Below, in pieces: positions 38,501-47,500 of a stretch of DNA of 64,000 bases. The position numbers and the translations under genes were made by a program. The stretch spans positions 496,001-560,000 of the forward strand of contig OZ241354.1 of the NCBI GenBank assembly GCA_965199945.1. Reading direction: 5' to 3'. Origin of the DNA: VXYL01 sp965199945. Lineage in GTDB: Bacteria; Pseudomonadota; Gammaproteobacteria; Pseudomonadales; Azotimanducaceae. Positions within the stretch are counted from its first letter, which is position 1, and each line of letters starts with the position of its first letter. Under the pieces are notes generated by a model that saw nothing but the letters and a program-made list of their open reading frames with translations, searched no databases and was not told where the DNA came from.

Positions 38501-39000
38501 CTACTGGCGCCGTCTTTCGCGGACGATGCCGTGTTCCGAGGCTTTGATGGAGGCGAGGAAGCAGGCGACTTCCGGGATGCGTTCCGCTGTGGCGCGCAGT
38601 TGTTCGAGCGCCTGCTTCAACGTCAGGCCGCGCCGGTAGACGGTGTTGTAGGCGTCCTGGAGGGCCTTCTTCACGTCGTCGTCGACGCCGAGGCGGCGCA
38701 GACGCTCGACGTTCAAGCCCACCGCGCCGGCCGGATTGCCGTCGATGGAGACGTAGGCGGGGACGTCCTTGGTGACGAGGGACATGGCGCTCACGAACGA
38801 ATAGGCGCCGACGCTGCGGAACTGCGGCACGCCCACGTAGCCGCTCAGCACCGCTTCGTCGCCGACCGTCACATGGCCGGCGACGGAGGCGTTGTTGGCC
38901 ATCACGATGCGGTTGCCGAGCACGCAGTCGTGGCCGATGTGGACGTAGGCCATGAGCAGGTTGTCGTTGCCGATGGCGATGCGGCTGTGGTCGGTGGCGA
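38501..39000 (-). pseudogene. lpxA: lpxA remnant (C-terminal 166 codons)
   Basis: The reading frame gives the C-terminal two thirds of UDP-N-acetylglucosamine acyltransferase, the first step of lipid A synthesis: NDNLLMAYVHIGHDCVLGN, HVTVGDEAVLSGYVGVPQF, hexapeptide-repeat stretches and the helical tail. It includes the catalytic-type HIGHDC region. The first ~95 residues are absent: at 39000/39001 the sequence changes abruptly into the 3' end of an AAA/DUF1703 gene running on the opposite strand. No start codon or promoter remains, so this copy is dead. Because lpxA is normally essential, an intact gene must exist elsewhere or the junction is an assembly join. Confidence 0.85.
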
Positions 39001-39271
39001 GGCCGTGCCGCTGACGGCCCGGTTCACGACCATGCGGCACGGCTACGTGATCGAACTGAAGTACTTGCCGCGGGCGGAGGACGAGTCGCGGATCCCCGCG
39101 CTGGGCGAGCAGGCAGAACGCCAATTGCGTGGCTATCTGGCCGACGAACGCTTGCGCAAGCTGCACGCCGACGTCGCGTTCACCGGCCTGGCGCTGGCGT
39201 TCCACGGCTGGGAACTGGCCTACGCCGCCGAAGTGCCACCGACGCCCAACCCCGCGCCGCCCGGCGAGTAG
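39001..39271 (+). pseudogene. Remnant of a second AAA/DUF1703 gene (last 89 codons)
   Basis: Reads AVPLTARFTTMRHGYVIELK through to NPAPPGE and a stop, matching the end of the gene at 27590-29380 with only two amino-acid differences (A to P and T to P near the C-terminus) but several synonymous changes. The rest of the gene is absent. The pattern says this was once a functioning paralogue, not a recent copy. Confidence 0.85.
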
Positions 39272-39283
39272 CCCTTCCCTGCT
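39001..39283 (+). repeat. 283-bp direct repeat, copy 2
   Basis: Counterpart of 29110-29392, about 9.9 kb away in the same orientation. The left edge coincides with the break in lpxA; the right edge is 12 bases after the stop codon, as in copy 1. Confidence 0.9.
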
Positions 39284-39360
39284 TCTGCCGCGCCGGCAAA
39301 GCCGCCAACGTAAGCACTCACTTCGCTTGGAACTGCGCCGCTGAACGGTGCCGCTCGGCC

Positions 39361-40209
39361 TTATGTTCGGATCAGCTCCGCGTAGCGGTCGAGCAGCGGC
39401 AGCACGGTGTCGGCGCCGGCCGACGGGAGGGCCAGCACGGCTCGGTCGATGCCGGCGGCGCGGTAGGCGTCCAGGGTCTCGGCCTTCGCCGGCGCGCCGA
39501 AGACGCTGATCGAGAGCGTGCTCGCGTCGCGCTCGGCGGCATCCGCAACGCGCTTCAAGCGCGCGACTTCCGCGGCGGGATCGAAGCCGCGCCTGGCGCG
39601 CGGGAACCAGCCGTCGCCGAAGGCCACCACGCGGCGCAGGGTATGCACCGATTCGCCGCCGACGAGGATCGGCGGATTCGGCTTCTGCACCGGCTTGGGG
39701 AACGACCAGGCCGCATCGAAATGCACGAACTTGCCGTGCCATGCCGCTTCTTCCTGCCGCCACAGCGTCTGCATCGCCTGGGCGCGTTCGCTCATCACTT
39801 GGAAGCGATTGGCGAAGGCCGTGCCGTGGTGCTCCATCTCTTCCGCATTCCAGCCAGCGCCGATGCCGAACTCGAAGCGGCCGCCGCTCAGCAGATCGAG
39901 GCTCGCCACGGCCTTGGCGGTGGCGATCGGATCGCGTTCGGTGAGCAGGCAGATGCCGGTGCCGATGCGCAGCGTCTTCGTGGCGCTCGCCGCGGCGGTG
40001 AGCGCCACGAAGGGATCAAGCGTGTTCCAGTATTCCTTCGGCAGGTCGGCGCCGCCCGGCCACGCGCTGCGGCGGCTCGCCGGGATGTGCGTGTGCTCCG
40101 GCACGAACAGCGATTCGATGCCGCGCGCTTCCGCCTCCCGCGCCAGCTCGTCGATGCGCATGGCGTAGTCGGTGGCGAAGATGAAGATGCCGATGGTCGT
40201 GTTCTTCAT
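39361..40209 (-). CDS. LLM-class (F420/FMN-type) oxidoreductase
   Basis: A 282-residue luciferase-like TIM-barrel flavin enzyme. Family features: start MKNTTIGIFIFATDYAM, FVPEHTHIP, LRIGTGICLLTERDPIATAKAVASLD, GGRFEFGIGAGWNAEEM, and the PILVGGESVHTLRRVVAFGDGW segment that binds the phosphate of FMN or F420. The substrate cannot be named. AAGGGGAG lies 6 bases before the ATG. The ATG overlaps the SRAP gene stop by 4 bp, so these two are coupled. Confidence 0.9.
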   Translation of the reverse strand: MKNTTIGIFIFATDYAMRIDELAREAEARGIESLFVPEHTHIPASRRSAWPGGADLPKEYWNTLDPFVALTAAASATKTLRIGTGICLLTERDPIATAKAVASLDLLSGGRFEFGIGAGWNAEEMEHHGTAFANRFQVMSERAQAMQTLWRQEEAAWHGKFVHFDAAWSFPKPVQKPNPPILVGGESVHTLRRVVAFGDGWFPRARRGFDPAAEVARLKRVADAAERDASTLSISVFGAPAKAETLDAYRAAGIDRAVLALPSAGADTVLPLLDRYAELIRT

Positions 40210-40961
40210 AGCAGCTCCCCTTGGTCGCTCTGGTTGCCTTGGTCGTCGCCGCGGCACTGCCCGCCGACGGCGATTGCGGGGCCGCTCGGCACGGCGCAGC
40301 GCGGCCCCTTGTTGCGCGGATCGCCGACGTAGTCCGACACCGGCGATGCGGCCAGATGGCCTGGCACCCGCGGTTGCAGGAGTCGCGCCAGCGCCGAGGT
40401 GGGCGTTTCCCGATCCAGCCAGCGCGCCGCGTCTTCTTGGGACAGCATCAGCGGCTGCCGGTCGTGCAGAAACTCCAGCTCGGCGCTCGCCGCGGTGGTG
40501 ATTACGGAGAAGCTCTCGACGGTGGTCGATCCGTCGCGCGCCCGCCAGCGATCCCAAACGCCGCCGAGCAGCAGGGCGCCGGACTGCGAATGCACATGGA
40601 AAGGCTGGCGCAGGTCGCCGCGGCGTTGCCACTCGTAGAAGCCGGCCACCGGCACCACGCAGCGCCGGCGGCGGAAGGGTTCGCGGAAGACGCGCGACTC
40701 GGCCAAGGTCTCCGCCTTGGCGTTGAAGGTGGCGTAGCGCGGCTTTGGCGTCGGCGACCAGTACGGCGTCAGCCACCAGGTCGCCGGAGCGGCTTCCAGC
40801 CCGGCGTCGGCCTGCTGCGGGCTCCGTCGCCGATTGCGCACGATCCACGCGGTCTCGGTCGGCGCCGTGTTGTGGTTGCTCGCGCCCAGGAAGGGCACGT
40901 CGAACAGCGACTCGAAGGTGTCCGCCAGGACGTCTTTGTCCACGTTCATGCGCCCGCACAT
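40206..40961 (-). CDS. SRAP/YedK abasic-site-processing protein
   Basis: A 251-residue SOS-response-associated peptidase-fold protein (YedK/HMCES). These proteins crosslink to abasic sites in single-stranded DNA through Cys2. Visible hallmarks: MCGRMN at the start with the catalytic Cys2, NTAPTE, the ARFNAKAETL-type segment YATFNAKAETLAES, RRCVVPVAGFYEW and the active-site histidine region FLHDRQPLML. The C-terminus is Gly/Asp/Gln-rich and probably disordered. Coupled to the downstream LLM oxidoreductase, 32 bp after the amidase gene. Confidence 0.92.
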   Translation of the reverse strand: MCGRMNVDKDVLADTFESLFDVPFLGASNHNTAPTETAWIVRNRRRSPQQADAGLEAAPATWWLTPYWSPTPKPRYATFNAKAETLAESRVFREPFRRRRCVVPVAGFYEWQRRGDLRQPFHVHSQSGALLLGGVWDRWRARDGSTTVESFSVITTAASAELEFLHDRQPLMLSQEDAARWLDRETPTSALARLLQPRVPGHLAASPVSDYVGDPRNKGPRCAVPSGPAIAVGGQCRGDDQGNQSDQGELL

Positions 40962-40993
40962 GGCTCGAAGAGCGCTGGCCGTGGTACGGGCGG

Positions 40994-42433
40994 TCAGTAG
41001 CCGGCCGGCGCGACGAAGCCGAAGCCCTCCCGCTCCAGCGCCTGGGCAACGCCGATGGTGGCGAGGTCGGCGTACTCCGGGCCGATGATCTGCACGCCCA
41101 CCGGCAGGCCATCCACTTGCCCGGCCGGCAGCACCGTCGCCGGAAGGTAGGCCACGCTCGCAAGACCCGCCCAGAACACCTGGTCGAAGTAGGGCGCCTG
41201 CTTGCCGTTCACGGTCACCGTGCGTTCGCCGAAGGGCCGGTGGTCGTGCGGGAACGCCGGCGTCGCCATCACCGGCGCGAGCACGACGTCGAAGCCCTCG
41301 AAGAACTCGTGCCAGCGCCAGCGAATGTGCGTGCGCTTCTCGTTGTTGGCGGTCCAATCGCGGAAACGCGCCACCTGGGAGCGCTGGATGGTTGCCGCAA
41401 GGCTTTGGTCGTCTTCGGGCAGCGCGTCGACCTGCCGCAGCACGGTCTGGTAGCGCTCTTCCGGCAGGCGCGCCGACATGGTGGCCTGCAGCAGGCACTG
41501 GTACACCGTGTGCGTATGGTCGGAATCCACCGGCCGGGCGTCGAAGTCCACGCTTGCGCCGAGCCCTTGCAGCGCTTGCGCCACCGCGTCCACCCGCGCC
41601 GACACCGCGTCGTCCACCGGCGCCATCGCGTCGTCGCGCCACACGGCGACCTTCAATTCGCCCGGCGCCTTGGCGAGTTCCGGCAGATCGAGCTGCACGC
41701 CACGGCTGGCGATCTCGTCCGGGCCGGCCATGGCGCGAACGGCGGTCGCCAGATCGTCCGCGGAGCGCGCCAGCGGCCCGATCACCGAGATGTCCGAGGG
41801 GGAAAGCACGCCGGGCATGGCGTGGCCCCGGGGCGGCAGCAGGTTCCACGTCGGCTTGTGCCCGAACACGCCGCAGAAGTGCGCCGGATTGCGGATGGAC
41901 CCGCCGATGTCGGAACCGGTCTCGATGCCGGTCAGGCCCGCCGCCAACGCCGCCGCCGAACCGCCCGACGAGCCGCCCGGGACGCGCTCCACGTCCCACG
42001 GATTGTTCGTGGTGCCGTAGACCTCGTTGTAGCTTTGGAAGTCGGAGAGCATGAGCGGCACGTTGGTCTTGCCGAAGATCACCACGCCGGCGTTCTTCAG
42101 CCGCGTGATCGAGAGCGCGTCCTTGGGAGCGATGTTGTCCTTGAGCTGCGGCGCGCCCCAGGTCGTGGGGGTGCCGGCGACGTCGTAGGACTCCTTCACC
42201 GTCATCGGCACGCCGTGCAGCGGCCCCCAGTCCTCGCCCTTGGCGAGCGCCACATCGGCCGCCTTCGCCCGTTCCGTCGCCTGCTCGCGGATCTGCACGA
42301 TCAGCGCGTTGAGCGCCGGGTTGAAGCGGTCCACGCGCTCGAAGTAGTGGTTCAGGAGCTCGACGCAGCCGATCTCCTTGCGCTTGATCCGCCGCGCCAG
42401 CTCGGTGGCGCTGGCGAAGGACGTCTCGTTCAT
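40994..42433 (-). CDS. Amidase-signature-family hydrolase
   Basis: A 479-residue amidase of the Ser-cisSer-Lys group. The catalytic elements are Lys in PMTVKESYDVAG, the signature VPGGSSGGSAAALAAG with the cis-Ser, and the nucleophile region ETGSDIGGSIRNPAHFCG. The C-terminal PAGQVDGLPVGVQIIGPEY is typical. It cleaves a C-N amide bond; substrate unknown. The start at 42433 has GAGGAGA 7 bases upstream. It lies 62 bp downstream of the NIPSNAP gene on the same strand. Confidence 0.93.
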   Translation of the reverse strand: MNETSFASATELARRIKRKEIGCVELLNHYFERVDRFNPALNALIVQIREQATERAKAADVALAKGEDWGPLHGVPMTVKESYDVAGTPTTWGAPQLKDNIAPKDALSITRLKNAGVVIFGKTNVPLMLSDFQSYNEVYGTTNNPWDVERVPGGSSGGSAAALAAGLTGIETGSDIGGSIRNPAHFCGVFGHKPTWNLLPPRGHAMPGVLSPSDISVIGPLARSADDLATAVRAMAGPDEIASRGVQLDLPELAKAPGELKVAVWRDDAMAPVDDAVSARVDAVAQALQGLGASVDFDARPVDSDHTHTVYQCLLQATMSARLPEERYQTVLRQVDALPEDDQSLAATIQRSQVARFRDWTANNEKRTHIRWRWHEFFEGFDVVLAPVMATPAFPHDHRPFGERTVTVNGKQAPYFDQVFWAGLASVAYLPATVLPAGQVDGLPVGVQIIGPEYADLATIGVAQALEREGFGFVAPAGY

Positions 42434-42495
42434 GCGGCGTCTCCTCGAATGGCGAAGGGTGGCCCGATGCATCGGGCGGTGCTCGAAAGAGACGG

Positions 42496-42810
42496 CTAGC
42501 TGACGACCGAGCGCGGCGTCGGCACGATGCGCGTCACCTCGATGTCCGGCTGCATCAGTTCCGCGACCTTGGGCGCGATGTCGTCCTTCCAGTGCGCGGT
42601 TTCGTAGACGGCAGCGTAGAGCCGCTCGCGCTCCTCTTCCGAAGCGAAGCGCCGCAGCCAGACGTAGGTGGTGTCGTCCTCGCCGCGAAAGCTGCCGGCG
42701 ATCACCATGCCCTTGGAGACTTGGAACGGGATGATGGCCTCTTCCATGAACCGCACCCACTCGTCCATCCTGCCGTCGTTGATCCTGTAGCGCCGCAACT
42801 CGTAGAACAT
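42496..42810 (-). CDS. NIPSNAP-family dimeric alpha-beta-barrel protein
   Basis: A 104-residue small protein with the NIPSNAP ferredoxin-like pattern: MFYELRRYRINDGRMDEWV at the start, VIAGSFRGEDDTTYVWLRRF in the middle and a charged final helix. The biochemical role is not established; relatives often sit beside catabolic enzymes, as here next to an amidase. GGGGGA lies 5 bases before the chosen ATG, which favours it over an ATG 15 bases upstream. Confidence 0.85.
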   Translation of the reverse strand: MFYELRRYRINDGRMDEWVRFMEEAIIPFQVSKGMVIAGSFRGEDDTTYVWLRRFASEEERERLYAAVYETAHWKDDIAPKVAELMQPDIEVTRIVPTPRSVVS

Positions 42811-42909
42811 GCATCCCCCGTGCAAACCGTCCGAATGCGCGGGTTATACAGGATGCGCGTTTGGCTTGGAACCTTCGTCGGGGAGCACTGAGGACCGCGG
42901 GATTCGAGC

Positions 42910-42940
42910 TTGAGAGCAACCAACCCAGCAAGCGTATGAT
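42910..42940 (+). promoter_or_regulatory. Candidate sigma-70 promoter within the direct repeat
   Basis: TTGAGA (42910-42915, five of six matches) and TATGAT (42935-42940, five of six) are separated by 19 bases, slightly long. The TATGAT is also present in the second repeat copy at 44509-44514, where the TTGAGA is not. Confidence 0.35.
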
Positions 42941-42961
42941 TCGCCGATGGACGCGACGCCG
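42914..42961 (+). repeat. 48-bp direct repeat, copy 1
   Basis: Matches 44488-44535 with four mismatches. The two copies bracket the RloA-like ATPase gene, and each contains TATGAT followed by ATGGACGC. Confidence 0.8.
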
Positions 42962-43156
42962 TTTGTTGCCGGCCCAGAGCAAAAGGCGCTAGATGGGCAG
43001 CGTCGCAAGCCGTCCAGATCGATTCCCTTGCCCCCGCAATCGTCCCCGCCCTAGGCGCGAGGACCGGCCCTCGCCTTCAGAATGACCGCAGTGTGGACGT
43101 TTTTTCGTGCTATTCTCGGCAAAATTCGCTGAATCTGGCGCTGAAAGGGGCTGCAA

Positions 43157-44407
43157 GTGCTCATCCAATTCGCCGTGGCCAACTACCGTTCGATCAAGGA
43201 CGAGGCGGTTCTCAGCCTTGTGGCTGGGCCAGGAATGGAGCATCGAGAGCGCAATGTGCGGGTGTCCCGCATGGGCGGCCCGCGTGCGATGCCCTTGTTG
43301 CGGTCCGCTGCCATCTACGGCCCTAATGCCGCCGGCAAGACGAACCTGATCCGCGCACTGGCCGCGATGCGCACCATCGTCGTGAATTCGAACCAAGCCA
43401 ACGCGGAACTGCCGGTCACGCCTTTCCTGCTCGACGCGGAGCACAAGGCCCAGCCGACGCGGTTCGAGATCGCGTGCGTGGCGGACGGCGTTCGCTACCA
43501 GTACGGCTTTTCGGCCACCCGGGATGTGGTTGTTGGCGAATGGCTCCATGCGTGGCCGCGGGGCAGGCCGCAGTTGTGGTTCGAGCGCCGACGTGCCGAA
43601 GACGGAGCGCAGACGTTCGAGTTCGGCGGCAAGCTGCTCGGCGATCGGCAGGTGTGGCGTCGCGCCACGCGGGACAACGCCCTCTTCTTGTCTACGGCGG
43701 CCACGCTGAACAGCGCACAGCTGCATCCGCTCTACGACTGGTTCAAGACGCGCCTTCGTGTGGTCGACATTGACGGTTGGAATCCGCTCTATTCCGCACG
43801 GTGCGGGCAGGACGAGCGGAAGACGGCCGTGCTGGGGTTTCTACAAGCTGCGGATTTGGCGGTTTCCGACCTGAGTGTGATCGATCGCGAGTTCACGGAA
43901 AACATGATTCCCGATGAAGTGCCGCCAGCGATACGCGAGGGGATGAAGCGGGCTTGGGCTGGCGAGGACGTCCCTGAGATCCACCTTGTCCATCAGGACC
44001 CAACAGGCCGTCCCATCGAACTGGATCTGCGCGACGAATCCGATGGCACCCAGAAGATGTTCGCGCTGGCTGGGCCGTGGGTCGATGTGCTGGAGAAAGG
44101 CCACGTTGTCGTGGTGGATGAGCTGCACGACAACCTGCATCCAATGCTCGTGCGGCATCTCGTGGAGCGGTTTCACGATCCGGCGCTGGAAAGCGATGCC
44201 CAGCTCGTCTTTACCACGCACGACACGTCCATTCTCAGCCAGGACGTGTTCCGCCGCGACCAGATTTGGTTCTGCGAGCGCAATGCCCACCACGAGACCG
44301 CGCTGGTTCCCCTTTCGGATTTCCGCCCCCGCAAGGGCTTGGAGAACCTCGAACGCGGCTATCTGGCAGGCCGCTACGGCGCCGTTCCGTACATTCGATC
44401 TGCGTAG
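43157..44407 (+). CDS. RloA/AbiL-type ABC ATPase (COG1106-like)
   Basis: A 416-residue soluble ATPase of the ABC/SMC-like group found in anti-phage islands. Markers: LIQFAVANYRSIKDEAVLSL at the start, Walker A AIYGPNAAGKTNLIRAL near residue 53, the DESDGTQKMFALAG signature, Walker B HVVVVDELHDNLHP and the final VFTTHDTSILSQ (H-loop). Such ATPases usually pair with a small nuclease-like partner (RloB); only a possible stub is left downstream. The start is GTG with AAAGGGG 7 bases upstream. Confidence 0.87.
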   Translation: MLIQFAVANYRSIKDEAVLSLVAGPGMEHRERNVRVSRMGGPRAMPLLRSAAIYGPNAAGKTNLIRALAAMRTIVVNSNQANAELPVTPFLLDAEHKAQPTRFEIACVADGVRYQYGFSATRDVVVGEWLHAWPRGRPQLWFERRRAEDGAQTFEFGGKLLGDRQVWRRATRDNALFLSTAATLNSAQLHPLYDWFKTRLRVVDIDGWNPLYSARCGQDERKTAVLGFLQAADLAVSDLSVIDREFTENMIPDEVPPAIREGMKRAWAGEDVPEIHLVHQDPTGRPIELDLRDESDGTQKMFALAGPWVDVLEKGHVVVVDELHDNLHPMLVRHLVERFHDPALESDAQLVFTTHDTSILSQDVFRRDQIWFCERNAHHETALVPLSDFRPRKGLENLERGYLAGRYGAVPYIRSA

Positions 44408-44415
44408 CTGCCGAC

Positions 44416-44568
44416 ATGCCCAAGCGCGGCCCGCACAGGAACTTCCAGCGACGGCCATCGCGTCGTTCGCCGCCGATGACCAGCAGTGAGCAACCAACCC
44501 AGCGAGCGTATGATCCGCCAATGGACGCCACGCCGAATCGCCCATGCCACCAGACCGCAAGCGCGTGA
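44416..44568 (+). pseudogene. Short frame, possible rloB N-terminal stub
   Basis: 50 codons starting 8 bases after the ATPase stop. The first ~18 residues (MPKRGPHRNFQRRPSRRS) are basic, as at RloB N-termini; beyond that the frame runs into copy 2 of the 48-bp repeat and stops. The simplest reading is that the partner gene was deleted at the repeat. It may equally be a chance frame. Confidence 0.3.
44488..44535 (+). repeat. 48-bp direct repeat, copy 2
   Basis: Counterpart of 42914-42961, ending 8 bases before the start of the restriction-modification gene. The TATGAT at 44509-44514 may be a -10 element for that gene. Confidence 0.8.
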
Positions 44569-47500
44569 GCGAGCACCGCACCGCCGCCACCCTCCGCGAC
44601 CGCATTCTCGCCTTGGCTCTGCAAGACGGGGCGGAGAAAGGCGTTGAGTTCGAACGGTGGCTGGTCGATGTGCTGCCGCAGATGCCGCAGACGGAGATCG
44701 CCCGCGCGTGGCGGTGGCAGGATGCTCCCTTGCCGCTCAGACGCAGAGCGTTCGGCCAGAAGCTGGCCGGTCTGCCGGACACCGGCATCGACATTCTTGC
44801 GGAGCGGCATGACGGCGGGCTGATCGCCATCCAGGCGAAGTGCCTGCGGCCAGACAAGAACCTCGTCTTGGACGACCTCAAGCAGTTCTGGCTGAAGGTC
44901 AAGGGCAATCGGAAGGTCGCCGCGAACTGGGTGGTCACCACCGGCGAGTGGGGCAGGACGGTGGCTGCCCACGCCAGCGATGCCGGTAGTGCGCTCATTA
45001 ACGCCCAAAGCGAGTGGGGCGACATCCCTGCCGCAGACCTCGGCCGCAGCAAGCCGCTGCAACTCGACGACAACCAAAAGGCGGCGTGGCAGGCTTGCGT
45101 GAGCAAGTTCCGCGACAAGGATCGCGGCAAGCTCGTGATGGCCTGCGGCACCGGCAAGACGCTGGTCTCCCTGCGCGTGGCGGAGAAGGTTGCCCCAGCG
45201 GGCGGAATCGTCGTCTACGCCACGCCGAGCATCGCGCTCACCGGCCAATCGCGCCGCTCCTGGCTGCAGAACGCCAAGCGCCCGATGCGCACCATGGTGG
45301 TCTGTTCGGACGAGGACGAAGGCGCTGGCGGCGGCGCGGCCTTCACGGGCTTCGTCTCCGAAATCGAAGCGCCTGTTTCCACCGACCCCGCCGCCATCGC
45401 CGTCACCGTGCGCGAACTGCAGCGCAGCGTGGACGGCGTCGAGAACGGCCTTGTGGCCATCTTCGCCACCTACCAGTCGCTGCACCGCGTCTGCACGGCG
45501 CAAGAGCAGCACGGGCTTCCCGACGTGGACTTCGTCGTCGCCGACGAAGCGCACAGAACCGCCGGCAAGTACGACCGGCAGAACCCCGGCCCCTTCCAAG
45601 TCGTCCACCACCGGCTGCGGGCGGCCAAGCGCCTCTACCAGACGGCCACGCCGCGCATCTACGCCAAGCGCTCCAGCGTGAAGCTCGGCAAGATGCTGAA
45701 GTCGGCGTTGGAGCAAGGCGCGAACGTCACCATCCAGGACATGAACGACCAGACCATCTACGGGCCGCAGTTCCACCGCCTGAGCTTCCGAGAAGCGTTG
45801 CAGGCCGAGAAACCGCGCCTGTGCGACTACCGCGTGATCGTGCTCGCGGAACCGCTGACCACGGAAGCGGACGCCATCAGGCCATCGGAAGTCCGAGACG
45901 CCGACGACGTCGCGAACACGTCGAGAAACACCCGCGTCGCCGCCCTGGCCCAGGCCATGCAGTTCGACACCGACGACATGGAAGACATCCGCTCCTGCAT
46001 CGCCTTCTGCAACCGCGTCGACTTCGCCAACCAAGCGGCGCGCCTGCTCGGAGACCAGCGGCTCTCCAAGTGGGCGCACGGCCGAGCGTTGGCACGGGGC
46101 AAGGCCGGGGAAGGGACACGTCCCGTGGAAGTCGCGTCCGGCAGCCTCTCCGCCAAGGACAACGCCAAGCGCCGTGGCGACGAGTTGCAGCGGCTGCGCG
46201 ACGCCAACGGCGCCAAGCACATCACCACCAACGTCAACGTGCTCTCGGAAGGCATCGACGTGCCGGCGCTGGACGCCATCTGCTTCCTCGACGAGCGCAA
46301 GAGCGAAGTGGAGATCGTGCAGGCGGTGGGCAGGGTGATGCGAAGACCAGCCCGCGGGAACAAGAAGCACGGCTACATCGTGGTGCCCGTGGTCATGTCG
46401 CCGCAGGCAAGCCTCGAAGAGTCCTTGGCGACAGGCGGCGGCGATTGGAGCGTCGTCGGCCAAGTGCTGCGGGCGCTCAAGGCCCACGACGACCGCATCG
46501 AGACGGAATTGACGGACATCCTCCGCGTGCATGCGCCCTCCCGCGGAGGCAGCGGGTCAGCAGGCGAGCAGCTGGACTTCTGGGAGAAGCTCGCCAACGG
46601 CGATTTCGACGCGCTGGCGCCGATGTTGGCCGAATCCGGCATCCTCGGCGACCAGCGGGCGCAAACCGCCAATCTCATCAAAGCCGCCGTCGTGGCGGCG
46701 GCACACGCGCTGGCGGAAGAGACCGGCATGGGCCGAACGCTCGCGCCGGTCGTGGGCGTTGCCGACGTGAAGGAAGACGCCGAACTTCGCGCCTGCACCC
46801 AAGCCGCGCTGATCCTGATGAACGCCTGCCTCGTGCATGAGCGCCTTGTGCAGACCAAAAACGCCATCGACTTGCCGAAGCTCAGCGAGCTCACCAGCGC
46901 CGGCAACGTGGCGCGCAAGCTGGCGAAGGCGTGGCGGAAGATCCTCGCCCACGACTACAAGCCCATCTTCCAGCCAGCGGTGGAAGTGCTCAAAGCAGCC
47001 GACATGGGCCAGAAGCAAACGCCCAAAGGCATGGAATACGCCCTCTACGGCCTCGCCCAACATGCCGAGGAAGTGGCCGAGAAGTACGCCGCGGCGGGCA
47101 TGGACCACGCCGGCGAGCTGTTCCAAGCGGCGATGGACAACCCGCAAGCGGACGGCGCGTACTACACGCTCACCCCCGGCGCGATGCTGCTCGCCGAACT
47201 TGCTTGCGACCTCTATGCGCCGCCGGACGATCCGCTGTGGCGCAAGCCAAGCACTTGGAAGAAGATCGCCATGATGGACCCGGCCTGCGGTTCCGGCACC
47301 CTGCTCGTGGCCTTCGCTGCCGCCGTGCGCCGTCGCGCCGCCGAGCAAGGCGCGAGGCAGAAGCAGCTGGAGAAGATTCACCGGGCGTTCGTCGAACAAG
47401 GCATGGTCGGCTTGGACATCAACCGCCGCGCCGTGCAGATCGCCGCCGCGCAACTCACCATGGGCGGCCTCGGCGCGGACTTCCGCAACATGGGCCTGTG

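Larger units (their letters stand above)
42811..43156. other. Divergent intergenic region with promoter-like repeat
   Basis: 346 bp between the minus-strand NIPSNAP gene and the plus-strand RloA-like ATPase. It holds copy 1 of a 48-bp direct repeat (42914-42961), a candidate plus-strand promoter, and a 35-codon frame at 42947-43054 opening MDATPFVAG with no recognisable product. A short T-rich stretch lies near 43094. No other gene is supported. Confidence 0.5.

Noticed and set aside
38147..39000. Plus-strand frame leading into the DUF1703 remnant
   Set aside because: Antisense to the methyltransferase start and the lpxA remnant; only 39001-39271 has homology.
42947..43054. 35-codon frame MDATPFVAG... 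as a gene
   Set aside because: The start lies in a repeat and the rest is Pro/Ser-rich without a recognised match; more likely a remnant or chance frame.
42989..43726. Minus-strand frame of 245 codons overlapping the RloA-like gene
   Set aside because: Antisense shadow without domain; the plus-strand ATPase motifs are clear.
43157..44568. A complete RloA-RloB system
   Set aside because: Only the ATPase is complete; the putative second gene stops after 50 codons without any catalytic motif.
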